A stretch of 64,000 bases of DNA from Begonia masoniana (GCA_022432975.1 CM039508.1:15561549-15625548); one strand, 5' to 3'. Positions 25,268-36,633 are shown, counted from the first letter of the stretch. The notes: generated from the letters alone by a model not told the origin. Program-made: numbers and translations.

Positions 25268-25532
25268 TGTTAGAATTTGGTGTGACCCGAATTCTAGTGG
25301 GCCGGGTTGGGCCCGTATATCAATATTAGGGTTTTACGTTTTTCTCTATATATTGATGTTTGAGTCGCAAAACTCATTGTACCGAATTGATATTAGTGAT
25401 TCTCTCCTCTGCCCGTGGTTTTTTCCCTTTCTAGGGTTTCCACGTAAATTCGGTGTCCATTATTTTCTCGTTTTTCTTTTTCGGTTTTCTGGATCGTTCG
25501 TTACAGGTAGATTAGGGCCTCTAATCCTAACA
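25268..25532 (+). repeat. 3' LTR of the Copia element
   Basis: Same ends and TATA-like region as the 5' LTR, and followed directly by the CCAAG target duplication. Confidence 0.92.
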
Positions 25533-25537
25533 CCAAG

Positions 25538-25946
25538 AATAACTAGCCCAAAATCAATTTGATAAAACCTAAAGAATAATGTAATGATGATTAAATGAAG
25601 GAAAAGAAGCACATCTACATTCCCACTTCAAAATAATCACACTATGCTTCTCACAACATATTTGTTTCATTAATGACAAATAACATACATAATGCCAAAA
25701 CGGTGGTTCATTGACCCAGCCCATTTTGTTTCGGATTCAAACCAAACTTTTATTGCTTCTTGAGTTATGGGACTTAACCAAGTTTACCAGGTTAATCACT
25801 AATTAGCACAGTCCATTTACTAATTCATCAACAAATTCAAGTGATTAAATGGACCATTAAATCAACGGTTGGGATATGAGTAGTGGATTAAAATCAATCC
25901 TTGTGGTTCCCCAAATGTGATCCAACGATGGAAAATCAACAGTCAA
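25538..25946. other. Intergenic sequence
   Basis: No gene or repeat boundary recognised; it continues the sequence left of the Copia insertion. Confidence 0.45.
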
Positions 25947-26230
25947 CTAGAGGTGTCTAATGGGCGGGCTGACTAGCTTGCCAGCTCGCTCGACTTGCTA
26001 CATTAGCAGGTCAAGTTTGATTCAGCTCGGCTCGTTACTGTAGCGAGTGGAGTTTGACCCTATCCCATGAGGCGGATTGAGCTGAACCCAGAAGTCTGAC
26101 TTGCGAGTTCGCCAAGGACCGAGAGAGGTGGTCCTTAAACGAATCAGCCAACGAGCCGATTCGTTGGCTCAGCAGGCTAGACTCGCAAGTTGGCCGGCCG
26201 AGCAAGCAACAATTTTTTGATTGTTGCCTT
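25947..26230. mobile_element. hAT-like element end (fragment)
   Basis: Begins TAGAGGTGTCTAATGGGCGG, like the TAGAGGTGTTAAACGAGCGA terminus of the 31748-35279 element. It contains GGCTCGTTACTGTAGCGAG, also present near that element's right end (about 35180-35200). It is rich in CTCG/CGAG words. A matching right terminus and target duplication were not found. Confidence 0.45.
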
Positions 26231-27378
26231 GCTTCCCAGTTCTCATGTCATTTTAATGGGATTTTTAGGCAGAAAACGAAATCGCCAAAAAATCCTAACA
26301 TTTGGAGGACAAACAGGGAAGAAAAAACTGACTTACCACGGAAACTTCGGTCACGAGAGTTATAGAGCACAACGAGAGGAACGATTGGAGAGTCGATACG
26401 TTGAAAACAGAGCTTGTTCGGACGAGTGCCGACCAATCCCCTCCTCCTATCAAACGTTCGAGAATGTACATATCAAGACACCAATCACCATCAACCTAAT
26501 CAAGAATGTCAAATGTTCGTCACCCATAGTTTTGTTTTTTATTACACAAATAACACTCCACTTTATCAAATACTACTAGCACATGTTAGAATGAGATAGG
26601 ACTTAAGTGTATTCTTAATATTATTTAATTATTAAATTTAGCCAAATAAATTGTATTTAAAATAAAATGAAAAAAGATATTACGTTGTAGCATTCGAGTG
26701 GTCCAAGGTAGCATCAAAGAAGAGAGCGTGAATTTTCTATTAAACCAACCTCTGTAAAAGCATGTACTCAATCACTCATCATCAATAACCAGGGGTGAGT
26801 AAGAACCGATTAAAATTGAGAACCAACCAAAATCGAGAATCGGACCAAAATTGACTTAGTTGGTTCGATTCTGATCCGTTTTGAACCAAATTTAAGTAGT
26901 AGTTGGTTCTGCCATTTGCAGAACTGAAATACCCAGTTCGATTATCGGTTTTGAAATTCAATAAAGTAGTACACCACCTCTCAACCGGAATAATAAGTTC
27001 CAATTGATATGCTGTCAGTGTCACGTCTAGTCTTTGTTCAAGCTTTGGAAATTGAAATTCAACTGTTTCACTCCATTGCGGGTACGGCACTGCCTTCCAT
27101 TTACATTTATTCTTTATTTATTTATCCTCATATTCAATTACAACATTATTATTATACACATAAATGTGTCTTTTTTTATAATAATAATCCAAAAGTCGAA
27201 AGATTAATAAATAAACATATGATATGAATTTTAAAATAAATGTCACGATACATTTATTATTAAAAATGAATTTAATTATTATTTTATATTTTTTGTGAAT
27301 TATTTTTTTTGACAATATTTACTGAAAAATTAATAATAAAAGAGAGTGACAGTGTACTTGCCTAGAGCGCAATCATAG
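26231..27378. other. Repeat-derived spacer
   Basis: No gene recognised. CAGGGGTGAGTAAGAACCG at about 26791 resembles another hAT-like left end and is followed by ACCAAAAT/GGTTCGAT words to about 26990. No right end was found. The remainder is AT-rich. Confidence 0.4.
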
Positions 27379-29945
27379 TGTAACACCCGGCATTTTGGCC
27401 GTGTAATAATCTGTTGAATTATTGTATGGATTTAAATTACCATAAATACAATAACTATTTTATTGTAAAATTTTGGAGCATTTAGTGAGGGGAGAACCAA
27501 ACTATGTTCAATCAAAACAAAACTATTTAGTTAGGAATTTATGAGGGGCTGTTTAGGTAAGAATTAAGGTTGGTGGGATGGAGCCAATGGTTGGCTGCCA
27601 AATGTCAATAACTTGCTGAGAAACCTACCTATTCTCCTCCTTTCTACGTAAACCCTCACTTTCTCATCTGCTTCCTTCTGTTTCTTTTCATTTCTCTCTG
27701 CTTTTTCTCCTCTAGGCGATTTCAACCCTTCCAAAAGACTTCCATCCTCTTGTCTTCTCCAGTAAAGGTAAACATCTGCTAAGTTAACAAGTTTGGACAT
27801 ATTAAAAGGTGAGTTTTGTCGACGTTAGGGTTATGATATTTAGACAAGCTCACTGTCTCTGTATGAAAACACGTTGATGTGTTTTCTAAAGGTCTGAATG
27901 GAGTTAGAAGCTTATTTTACCAAGTTATTAGTTAACATTTGCAGCATTGTTTATTTCTCTACGTGCATGTTACAGATTTGTGCATTTCCGAGACTTTCCA
28001 GCTAACTGCATCGCGGATAACAAGTAAGTTCATACCCGTGGGTTGGCCTTTATGGCCCTACATCTCGGAGGTACTAGGTTATACTGCTGTCGGGTTGTTT
28101 TGGGTAGAAAAGTTAGAGTTATGTCCTGAGATGTCTGTATTTCTGTTATTTATTGTCTTATTTCTGTTATCTGCCAGTTCGAGTTCAGACACCGTTCATG
28201 CATACACGTTTTCTCGAAAGTTCATACAAAACCGTCTCCTGTACACTGTTTGAAACTAAACAAGATAAAATCTGACTGAAATGTATTGGTTAAGTGTGGG
28301 ACGGGGACTGACCTTCTATTTCTGTATATATACTGTATTACTGTATGTGCCTATAGTGCACCATCTGCTTGTTAGTTCCCCTATAAGCCCCACTTATACC
28401 CTTCTGCCACTGAAATGTAATGTTCTGTACTGTCACTGTATTTCTGAAAGTTCATGCATAGCATTTTGCATCACTGCATATCTATTATGTTTTTACTGAG
28501 TTTTAGACTTATAGGTGAACTCTCTGATGTAGGTACTGAACCTGAAAATGAGGACTTTGTGCCTCAGTCTGATGAATAGGTAGTTGGTGGCTCGAACTTG
28601 CTGGGGTTGGTTGCTGCAGCCAGGCATGTTTCTGTTCAGAGGTTTAAGTTTTCGAAAGTGAGATCTATGTCTGTGAATTTTACTTAGATTCTGGTGATTT
28701 GGTTTTAAAACTCTGCTAGGAATTCTGGAAATGTATGTCAAGTTCCGTTTAACTTCTGAGATTTTAAAATAATGCATAAACTCTGTATGGGTGTATTCTG
28801 AAATAATTTCTAAAACGTTTGAAGTGTAGGTTTAGTTCTGTATTGCTGTTTAAAACCTCTGTATTTGACAGTTGAATTTATGTTCTGAAGTATTCTGAAA
28901 TTGTTTGGAATATTTTCTGTTGGCCTGTGCATAGATGGTTTCTGGTTTCTGGTTTTAGAGCCATCCATGCAACTTGATTTTCTTAAGTTTCTGCCGTGGT
29001 TTACTGTTATGCCTGAAAAATCATATTTTGAATCAGTTTTGAAGGTTTGAAACGTTTATGTTTTTATGCTCTCTCGTTGTTTGTCTTCCTGTTAAAAGTT
29101 GTCAAATTCCGCCTTTAAAACTATGTCTTTCGATTGCATCCTCCGCTGCTTTAAAATTTCATCCACCGTTGCCTTTGTTTGTTTATATCCACCGGTGCAC
29201 TGTTCACAATTGTATCCACCGGTGCACTGTTCACAATTGTATCCACCAGTGCATTGTTCACAATTGTATCCACCGGTGCACTGTTCACAACTGTATCCAC
29301 CGGTGCACTGTTCACAACTGTATCCACCGGTGCACTGTTCACATTTATATCCACCGGTGCACTGTTCACAATTGTATCCACCGGTGCACTGTTCACATTT
29401 ATATCCACTGGTGCACTGTTCACAATTGTATCCACCGGTGCACTATTCACATTTATATCCACTGGTGCACTGTTCACAATTGTATCCACCGGTGCACAGT
29501 TCATATTTATATCCACCGGTGCACTGTTCACAATTGTATCCACCGGTGCACTGTTCACAATTGTATCCACCGATCACTGTTTACATCTGTCTTATTATAT
29601 TTCCTGCCAACATCTTCCGCCCCGGTTTATTTGCTTCTGTTTTTCATTTCTTCCTGCTTTTCTTCTGTCATCCATTTTTCTATATGCCTTCCAGATTATT
29701 ACTTTTCCAGTTTATGTTTTATATCCCTTTTGTCCCGTCTCTCTCTGTTGTTTATCTCTGCTCATCCTGTCTTCCTCATCTAAATTCCAGAGAAGGATAT
29801 CATTGTGTAAAGTTTTCTGTAAAGTTTTAAGAGTTTGATTTGGAAGCTCAGTCTATTCTGTTTAGAAAAAAAATATGTGCCTGTTTTCTGTTAAATGTCC
29901 CTGAGTGATGGCTCTCGAACCCCGATAGGGTTTGGGGCTGTCACA
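27379..29945 (-). mobile_element. Isolated LTR in inverted orientation, no clear target duplication
   Basis: Read on the minus strand it starts TGTGACAGCCCCAAACC and ends GCCGGGTGTTACA, homologous to the LTR at 15209-18044 in opposite orientation. Shared blocks include 27590-27650 against 17750-17830. There is no internal region or partner LTR. The flanks CATAG and CACAA do not form a target duplication, unlike the other four solo LTRs. It may result from recombination between different elements, or one flank may have been lost. Confidence 0.8.
29186..29577. repeat. 27-bp minisatellite inside the inverted LTR (14+ copies)
   Basis: About 14.5 copies of a 27-bp unit starting TATCCACCGGTGCACTGTTC. 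27 is divisible by 3 and the unit lacks stops, so three plus frames and a minus frame are open for 139-243 codons (for example repeating YPPVHCSQL). These are by-products of the repeat. Copies differ by single substitutions. Confidence 0.92.
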
Positions 29946-31390
29946 CACAAAGGACAGAGAAGTTGCTTATTGAAATCTCAGGCGTTCATTAGTAGAGAGT
30001 GGATTTCACTCGCTTTATAGCATGAAGTGAAATAACTTTTCTGTTCCCTTGCGTGTATAATACTCTCGGCTCATTGTCGCATTCTGACGTGCCTACGATC
30101 TCGAATCGTCAAACACGAACCAATGTATGAATTCTAACTATTTTATATACTAATTGGTCTATGAGTTTTGTAGGTTAAAGACTCTTCTCAAAGCTTGGAA
30201 TGATTAAAGGAAGAGGGAATTTGTCTTCCCTTTATCAAATTTTGTAACCGAGCTCTTTATTTATTTTTAAATTTAGGATACTATGAATTTTTCTTAAACC
30301 TTATTTATTGGCCACTTGTAGCCAATTTTATTATTTAGGTTATTTGGTTAAATTGTTTAGGTTTAGAAAATTTTAAGTGAATAAGGAGACACCTAAAGGA
30401 GTTGACCCAACCTACAAAAGGGGCTTGACCAAGGAGCTTGCCATGTCTGGAACCAGCTGCTGATGTGGCCAAGCACAACGGCTACATTTCTGAAGAAGCG
30501 TCTCCAACGGCTCTTTCCTTCTTCTCTTCTTTTGCTTTCTCCCGAAGCTTTCCCCTGGATATTTAAACTTCTCCTTAGGTTATTTGTAGTTAGTTTTTTT
30601 TATCAATATTTGGACTTTACAGAAGAGTTTCTTCTTGTTCGGAGCATCCTCCGTGTGGGTTTTTTTCCCACGGTATTCATCGGCGCGAGACGCCATGGAT
30701 GACCACCAAATTGTGCCTCAAGCCTCATGGTTGCTTGGAGGTACTCTTACTCTTGGCTTCTCTCCCTCTGCCAAGAGCTGGAGTCGAAAAGAAGGAAGGA
30801 GGAAACCAGTGCCCTTAAGCTGTGATTTCTCCTCGGCAACGAGGGACTTCTCCCCAAAGGCACAGAGCTGCGCATCTCACTACCTTTGGACCAGCCACGG
30901 GTCTTCATTTCCATTTCCCTCGGCCTCTTTGAGGACGAAGCAATACGCGTAGGGCAGCCTAGCTGCTGGAAGCACTCCTCCTATCACGGAGGAGCTCTTC
31001 GCCGAAGGTACAGGATCACCTTTCGGCCGACTTGGGTCCCTTTCACCGTCCATCTCCTCCACAACACTTCCTTCAGTCCAAACGACCTTTTCTGAGGCGT
31101 TACCCAACTCACCCACTTCTCCATTTCGACGGGTATCAATTTTCTCATCTCCTACGCAATTTTCAGTTTTTCCTCTGTTTTTTAGCAACTGTTTGGAGTG
31201 TTCTTTGGTTTCTCCAAAGAACACCGAAGCTTGCTGTTTAATATAGTCTTCCGCATGCGTCTTAGGTTCCAGAAGTGTATTACATTCAGTTAGAAATATT
31301 GTGCTGGTCAAATACTCGAAGTAGTTAGATCTAGTTTTCCAGACATTGAATATTTCTTTTTTCCGTTTCACGTAACAAAATCAAATTGAA
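29946..31390. other. Unclassified moderately GC-rich region
   Basis: Around 30440-31130 composition is coding-like and frames are open on both strands (30880-31371 minus, 163 codons; 30635-30952 plus), but no motif is recognised. TATTTAAACTTCTCCTTAGG near 30559 and the pyrimidine-rich text after it resemble an LTR promoter region. It may be an old retroelement LTR or leader. Left unassigned. Confidence 0.3.
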
Positions 31391-31739
31391 ATTTAGGTGA
31401 ATACTTGTCTATTTTTCAAAATTAAAGTAAAACCCTAGAAAAATAGTTTCTTTTCACTTTCCTGTGTTATGGTTGTGGTCGGAATTGAAAGAAACAAATG
31501 AAGACTCTTTGGAAAAAAATAAGCGAGTGCTATCACGTGTGCGTGTTGTTTGATGCATGACATTATAATAAAATACAAGAAGTATACAATTTTGACTCTT
31601 AAAAAAAAATGTTAAAACAAAATTTAAATCCAGTTATATATATATAATAATCATTAATATTAAAATGCAAGAAAATCAATCTAGTAATTATTCTTAATAA
31701 TTACTAGTAAGAATAATTACTAGTAATTATTCTTAATTA
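31391..31739. other. AT-rich spacer
   Basis: AT-rich, with a short imperfect inverted repeat of TAATTATTCTTAAT / AATTACTAGT words near 31682-31738. No gene. Confidence 0.5.
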
Positions 31740-31770
31740 ATATTAGGTAGAGGTGTTAAACGAGCGAAAT

Positions 31771-32154
31771 AATTAATAATATTTATATTATTATTTAAAT
31801 AAATTACATTCTCTTTCTTTCACCTCAGTTTTTAAGCAAACCTTAAACAATTTTGCACTCCAACAATAACAACCTTATTTCGTTGATTAAAATAATTTTA
31901 ATATTAATATTTTTAGTTTCTTAAATATTTTTAATTCATAATGACGATACCTATTGAAAGTGTCAACCCCTATTAAAAGTATAGACCAAAATCAGAGCGA
32001 TTTATCGTCCCTAAAACGCGAATGATCGCCCCTGAAAATTTCTACAGGGACAAATACAATGATTGCCCTAAACTAAAAATCCAAGGGCAATTGCCCCTGA
32101 AGAATTCAGGGCGATTGCCCCTGAATATTTCTACAGGGGCAACATTGCCCCTGT
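31771..32154. mobile_element. First, truncated copy of the Harbinger-like element
   Basis: Matches 33345-33720 of the complete copy almost base for base (for example TTACATTCTCTTTCTTTCAC, then TATAGACCAAAATCAGAGCG), but lacks the GAGCAAACTCC terminus. Its distal part is replaced by the 22-bp array. It joins the hAT left end directly at about 31770. Confidence 0.75.
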
Positions 32155-33154
32155 GGAGCGAATAATCGCTCCTGATGGAGCGAATAATCGCTCCTGATGG
32201 AGCGAATAATCGCTCCTGATGGAGCGAATAATCGCTCCTGATGGAGCGAATAATCGCTCCTGATGGAGCGAATAATCGCTCCTGATGGAGCGAATAATCG
32301 CTCCTGATGGAGCGAATAATCGCTCCTGATGGAGCGAATAATCGCTCCTGATGGAGCGAATAATCGCTCCTGATGGAGCGAATAATCGCTCCTGATGGAG
32401 CGAATAATCGCTCCTGATGGAGCGAATAATCGCTCCTGATGGAGCGAATAATCGCTCCTGATGGAGCGAATAATCGCTCCTGATGGAGCGAATAATCGCT
32501 CCTGATGGAGCGAATAATCGCTCCTGATGGAGCGAATAATCGCTCCTGATGGAGCGAATAATCGCTCCTGATGGAGCGAATAATCGCTCCTGATGGAGCG
32601 AATAATCGCTCCTGATGGAGCGAATAATCGCTCCTGATGGAGCGAATAATCGCTCCTGATGGAGCGAATAATCGCTCCTGATGGAGCGAATAATCGCTCC
32701 TGATGGAGCGAATAATCGCTCCTGATGGAGCGAATAATCGCTCCTGATGGAGCGAATAATCGCTCCTGATGGAGCGAATAATCGCTCCTGATGGAGCGAA
32801 TAATCGCTCCTGATGGAGCGAATAATCGCTCCTGATGGAGCGAATAATCGCTCCTGATGGAGCGAATAATCGCTCCTGATGGAGCGAATAATCGCTCCTG
32901 ATGGAGCGAATAATCGCTCCTGATGGAGCGAATAATCGCTCCTGATGGAGCGAATAATCGCTCCTGATGGAGCGAATAATCGCTCCTGATGGAGCGAATA
33001 ATCGCTCCTGATGGAGCGAATAATCGCTCCTGATGGAGCGAATAATCGCTCCTGATGGAGCGAATAATCGCTCCTGATGGAGCGAATAATCGCTCCTGAT
33101 GGAGCGAATAATCGCTCCTGATGGAGCGAATAATCGCTCCTGATGGAGCGAATA
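32155..33154. repeat. Array of 45 identical 22-bp hairpin units
   Basis: Units start every 22 bp from 32155; the 45th full unit starts at 33123, followed by a 10-bp partial. Each is GGAGCGA, ATAA, TCGCTCC, TGAT: a 7-bp perfect stem with a 4-base loop and a 4-base linker. I saw no variation between units. The 351-codon minus-strand open frame (period 22 aa) is a by-product, because 22 is not a multiple of 3 and no frame contains a stop. The parental unit occurs as only about three full copies in the sister element (33886-33971). Confidence 0.95.
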
Positions 33155-33304
33155 CGCTCAACGAGCGTAACGAGTCGAGCTTAACGAGCCAAACTTACAA
33201 AATAAATTATTTATATAAATATATTATATATTTCATTAATATTTTATTTATTAAAATTATAATAAATATTTATTATATTAATGATGAAATATAATAAATA
33301 CTTA

Positions 33305-34226
33305 GAGCAAACTCCAACGCAGCAACCGTTAGAGTGCTATCAAATAAATTAATAATATTTATATTATTATTTAAATAAATTACATTCTCTTTCTTTCACC
33401 TCAGTTTTTAAGCAACCTTAAACAATTTTGCACTCCAACAATAACAACCTTATTTCTTTGATTATAAATAATTTTAATATTAATATTTTTAGTTTCTTAA
33501 ATATTTTTAATTCATAATGACGATACCTATTGAAAGTGAGTGTCAACCCCTATTAAAGTATAGACCAAAATCAGAGCGATTTATCGTCCCTAAAACGCGA
33601 ATGATCGCCCCTGAAAATTTCTACAGGGACAAATAGCAATGATTGCCCCTAAACTAAAATCCAAGGGCAATTGCCCCTGAAGAAATTCAGGGGCGATTGC
33701 CCCTGAATATTTCTACAGGGGCAAACATTGCCCCTGTAGAAATCAGGGGCAATGATTGCCCCTGAATATTTCTACAGGGGCAATCATTGCCCCTGTAGAA
33801 ATCAAGGGCGATTCAATCGCCCCTGAAGCTTCAGGGGCGATTATTCGCCCCATTGGGCGATTTGATCGCCCCATCAACTTCTCTAGGGGCGAATAATCGC
33901 TCCTGATGGGGCGAATAATCGCTCCTGATGGAGCGAATAATCGCTCCTGATGGAGCGAATAATCGCCCCATCAATTGGTCGACACTTTCCAATAGTGGTC
34001 GACCACTATTATAAATTAAAAATCTATCATAAACTAAAAAATTAATATTAATTAAAATAATATTTAATCTAATTAAAATAAATATTTTTAAAAAATACTT
34101 TCACTCTCTTAGTCAGCGTGGCTCAAGAGTTGCTTAAAAAAACAACCCTTGAGCAACGATCGTTGCTGTTGCTTGTCAGAGCAACTCTGACAAGCAACCA
34201 ATATAGCAACTCCGTAGGAGTTGCTC
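33305..34226. mobile_element. Complete Harbinger-like non-autonomous element
   Basis: Left end GAGCAAACTCCAACG; right end GTAGGAGTTGCTC, its inverted counterpart. Flanks are TTA at 33302-33304 and 34227-34229, the 3-bp TWA-type duplication of PIF/Harbinger elements. The interior is dominated by inverted repeats of AGGGGCAATCATTGCCCCT and by the GGRGCGAATAATCGCTCC hairpins. No transposase. It is 922 bp long. Confidence 0.75.
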
Positions 34227-34229
34227 TTA

Positions 34230-34960
34230 GTCGTATAAAATGTAAATAATAAAAATCTTTAATTAATACAAAAATGACATTTAATTATAAAAAATAGAAG
34301 AAAATAAATATATACAAAATAGAGTAAAGTGAAATTTGTAATTTATGGTGAATATAATTTTTCTAAGAAACTTACAACGGCATAAGACTTGGTTGACTCT
34401 ACTTTTCTTACCTCTCTAAGAATAGACTAAATGTAGTTCCTTCATATAGACTAAATGTAGTTCCTTCATATAGTTTTATTATGAATTAAATAAAAATAAT
34501 TAATTAAATTAAAACAAAATAAAATAATTAAAGAAAAACTTAAATGGAAGTGATTATGTCGGCAAAGTTTTATTATGAATTAAATAAAAATAATTAATTA
34601 AATTAAAACAAAATAAAATAATTAAAGAAAAACTTAAATGGAACTATGGAAGTGATTATGTCGGCAGAAGAACCAGGAAGGAGAGAGAGAGAGAGAGAGA
34701 AGAAGCCGACTGCGAGGGAGAGAATCGCCTACGCCGGAACGACCTTCGTTCGGTGCGATCTTGGTGTCAAAACATTCGTCTCGGAGCGTAGATCAACGTT
34801 GGCGAAGGGCGTTTTTGAAGGTAAGCCCTCTATCTCCCCATTTTCGCCCGAGAAGTTTCTGGTTTTTGAGGTTTTATCGATCTGCGATTTAGGGTCGATT
34901 TCTTTGTGTTTTTGCTAGGAATCGACTGGAAAAGAGACGAGAAGCGTGTTGCAAACGAGT
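34230..34960 (+). other. Retro-LTR-like segment captured in the hAT-like element
   Basis: The order GTCGGCAGAA, GA microsatellite, GTTCGGTG, TCGTCTC, TTTTTGAAGGTAAGCC, GATCTGCGATT repeats, in diverged form, the start of the LTR at 54347-54960 (GTCGGCAGAA, GA run, GTTCGGTG, TCGTCTC, TTTTTCGGAGGTAGGC, GATCTGAAATT). This implies an LTR fragment trapped in the DNA transposon. Exact limits are uncertain. Confidence 0.6.
34471..34640. repeat. AT-rich tandem duplication of about 95 bp
   Basis: TTTTATTATGAATTAAATAA and the following AT-rich text occur at about 34473 and again at about 34568, each leading to AAACTTAAATGGAA. GAAGTGATTATGTCGGCA also occurs twice (about 34547 and 34649). Confidence 0.75.
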
Positions 34961-35279
34961 TTTGGCGAAAGACAGGCGTCGCCGGGCCGGAGAGGGCTCA
35001 GCGCTCGCCGGGCCGCAGGACCCGAGCGGCGAGCTGGGCTTCCGTTGACGAGCCAGCTCGCGAGCTGGCTCGCGAGCTCGCGAGCAGGCTCGCGAGCAGG
35101 CTCGTCGAGCCCGGTCATTCACGGGCTCGCGAGCCGGGATGTCCAGGCTCGACTCGACTCGCCTGTGGACTCGAGCCAAGCTCGACTCGTTACTGTAGCG
35201 AGCCGAGCCAAACTCGGCCCGCTACAGTAACGAGTCGAGCGAGCGAGCTGGCGAGCAGCTCGCTCGTTTAACATCTCTA
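34961..35279. repeat. CTCGCGAGC-rich right subterminal region of the hAT-like element
   Basis: GC-rich, dominated by GCTCGCGAGC palindromes and by GACTCGTTACTGTAGCGAG with its inverted copy GCTACAGTAACGAGTC. Clustered short subterminal repeats are where hAT transposases bind in characterised elements. That role here is inference. Confidence 0.6.
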
Positions 35280-35287
35280 ATATTAGG

Positions 35288-36624
35288 TAGCAAAGAATGA
35301 AATCTAACAATTACTCATTGACGGTGCAAGTGCATTGGAAAGATCTGTGAAAGATCTTTGAAAGAGCTATGATTGTTTGTACTTAGCTAAGAGGGTCCGA
35401 TTGCAAATCATGTCCCACTTAAATAAGTCTATTTTTTTAGCCAAAAATTATCGACAGTGACAAAAAAACTTACTTTCAGAAATATAAAGATACCACGTAA
35501 ATATTATAAAACACAATATATTATAGTAGTACATCAAAACTTTCTGCCTAATCTCTCTGCTGTTGCTACAAACTCATACAAAACTATCCATAACTTTATT
35601 TGCTGCAAATTTGAGTAACTGAATTCTAAGAATCATGTCTGCATTTTTTCATCTGTTTTTCTCTTTAGATAATAATACATCTAATTTAGATAATTTTCAA
35701 CTATTTAGTAGTTGTTTAATCTTTAGGCCGTTTAAATGTTATATTTAACGAATATTAACGTGTTGAAACGAACTTATCCTTGTTTTTCTTAACATGTCAT
35801 TTGTCATTTAGTTAACTATCAAATATCGATAAAATAGAGCACAACATTTACTTTTTTGCTCAAAATTTCCCTAGATTTAGAAAAAAAAAGGACCACTGCT
35901 AAGGGATTTGGTGAAAAAGAATATGTGTCATTTAAAACACAATTATAATTCCTCTTTAAAATAAATTAGAGAAGTAAATTTAGAGAGCATATATAATATT
36001 ACTCATTTTATATTTAAATTTTCTCTTTATTTTAATTTTTAGAAATAGTTAATAGTGTTTACCAAACCTTTTCTTTTTTATCAAATTAGTCTTTCAAAAC
36101 TAAAGTATTAACACGTAAGATTAAAAACAAGAATAATTATACGTTTACTATTCAAGCATATACCATGACATGACAAATATTAATTTATGTAATTAATTTT
36201 TTTAAATTTATTATATCAATTACATCAATCAATGTTTGACACATCATGGTGTAAGATTAGAGAGTAAACATAACATTACTCTAAAAAGTAACAATACGTG
36301 AAAGATATGTTCAAAAAACATATAAATAATTTAATTAATGTTACATTTACCCTCTAATTTTAGCTTTTAATTACGTGACAATCATATAATTAATATGATA
36401 GATTACAAATAATTAAAATAAATCAATAATTACATCAATTAATGATTAATAATTGATAATTAAGAGATAAATAAACGTTACTAAATTATTTGATTAAGTT
36501 TTAATGTCACAACCCTCTAATATTGCGGTGGGCTCCTCCCTTTAGATCATATCTTTCTCTAATTTTATTAAAATAAATAGAATAAATTTAAGGTGACATA
36601 ATATTAAAATAATCCACTACGTAC
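35288..36624. other. Intergenic AT-rich sequence
   Basis: No gene or transposon ends found between the hAT-like element and the MULE. Very AT-rich throughout. Confidence 0.5.
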
Positions 36625-36633
36625 TAATTTATT

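Larger units (their letters stand above)
21931..25532 (+). mobile_element. Ty1/copia LTR retrotransposon, internally deleted (non-autonomous)
   Basis: 5' LTR 21931-22194 and 3' LTR 25268-25532 (264/265 bp, TGTTAG...CTAACA) differ at about five substitutions and one indel. Flanks are an exact 5-bp duplication, CCAAG (21926-21930 and 25533-25537). The primer-binding site TGGTATCAGAG (22197-22207) matches the initiator-Met tRNA type usual in plant Copia, and a purine tract AAGGTGGAGTT precedes the 3' LTR. Inside are a GC-rich leader, a damaged gag with a zinc knuckle, and a protease. Integrase, reverse transcriptase and RNase H are missing. Protease and gag text resemble the Tork/Tnt1 group. High LTR similarity implies a recent insertion. 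Confidence 0.92.
31748..35279. mobile_element. Composite hAT-like element with perfect 8-bp target duplication
   Basis: Left end TAGAGGTGTTAAACGAGCGA; right end is its inverted copy with one change (AGAGATGTTAAACGAGCGA when reversed). Exact ATATTAGG flanks lie at 31740-31747 and 35280-35287. An 8-bp duplication with (T/C)AGRGRTG-type ends is the hAT signature. No transposase is present. Inside, in order, are a both-ends-truncated Harbinger-like copy with a 22-bp hairpin array, a complete Harbinger-like copy with TTA flanks, a stretch resembling the LTR start at 54347, and a CTCGCGAGC-rich right subterminal region. It is a 3.5-kb non-autonomous nest. Confidence 0.85.

Noticed and set aside
29058..29838. 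Three overlapping plus frames (219-243 codons) and a minus frame of Cys/His or Pro-rich repeats
   Set aside because: They come from the 27-bp LTR minisatellite, which is a multiple of 3 and stop-free; no conserved domain.
32155..33154. CRISPR-like array
   Set aside because: Units are directly adjacent with no variable spacers, and the genome is a plant nucleus.
32106..33161. 351-codon minus-strand open frame with a perfect 22-residue repeat
   Set aside because: A 22-bp unit without stops in any frame keeps every frame open; there is no non-repeat domain and no promoter. It is a by-product of the hairpin array.
34889..35310. Arg/Ala/Ser-rich frames on both strands
   Set aside because: Produced by GCTCGCGAGC-type subterminal repeats of the hAT-like element.
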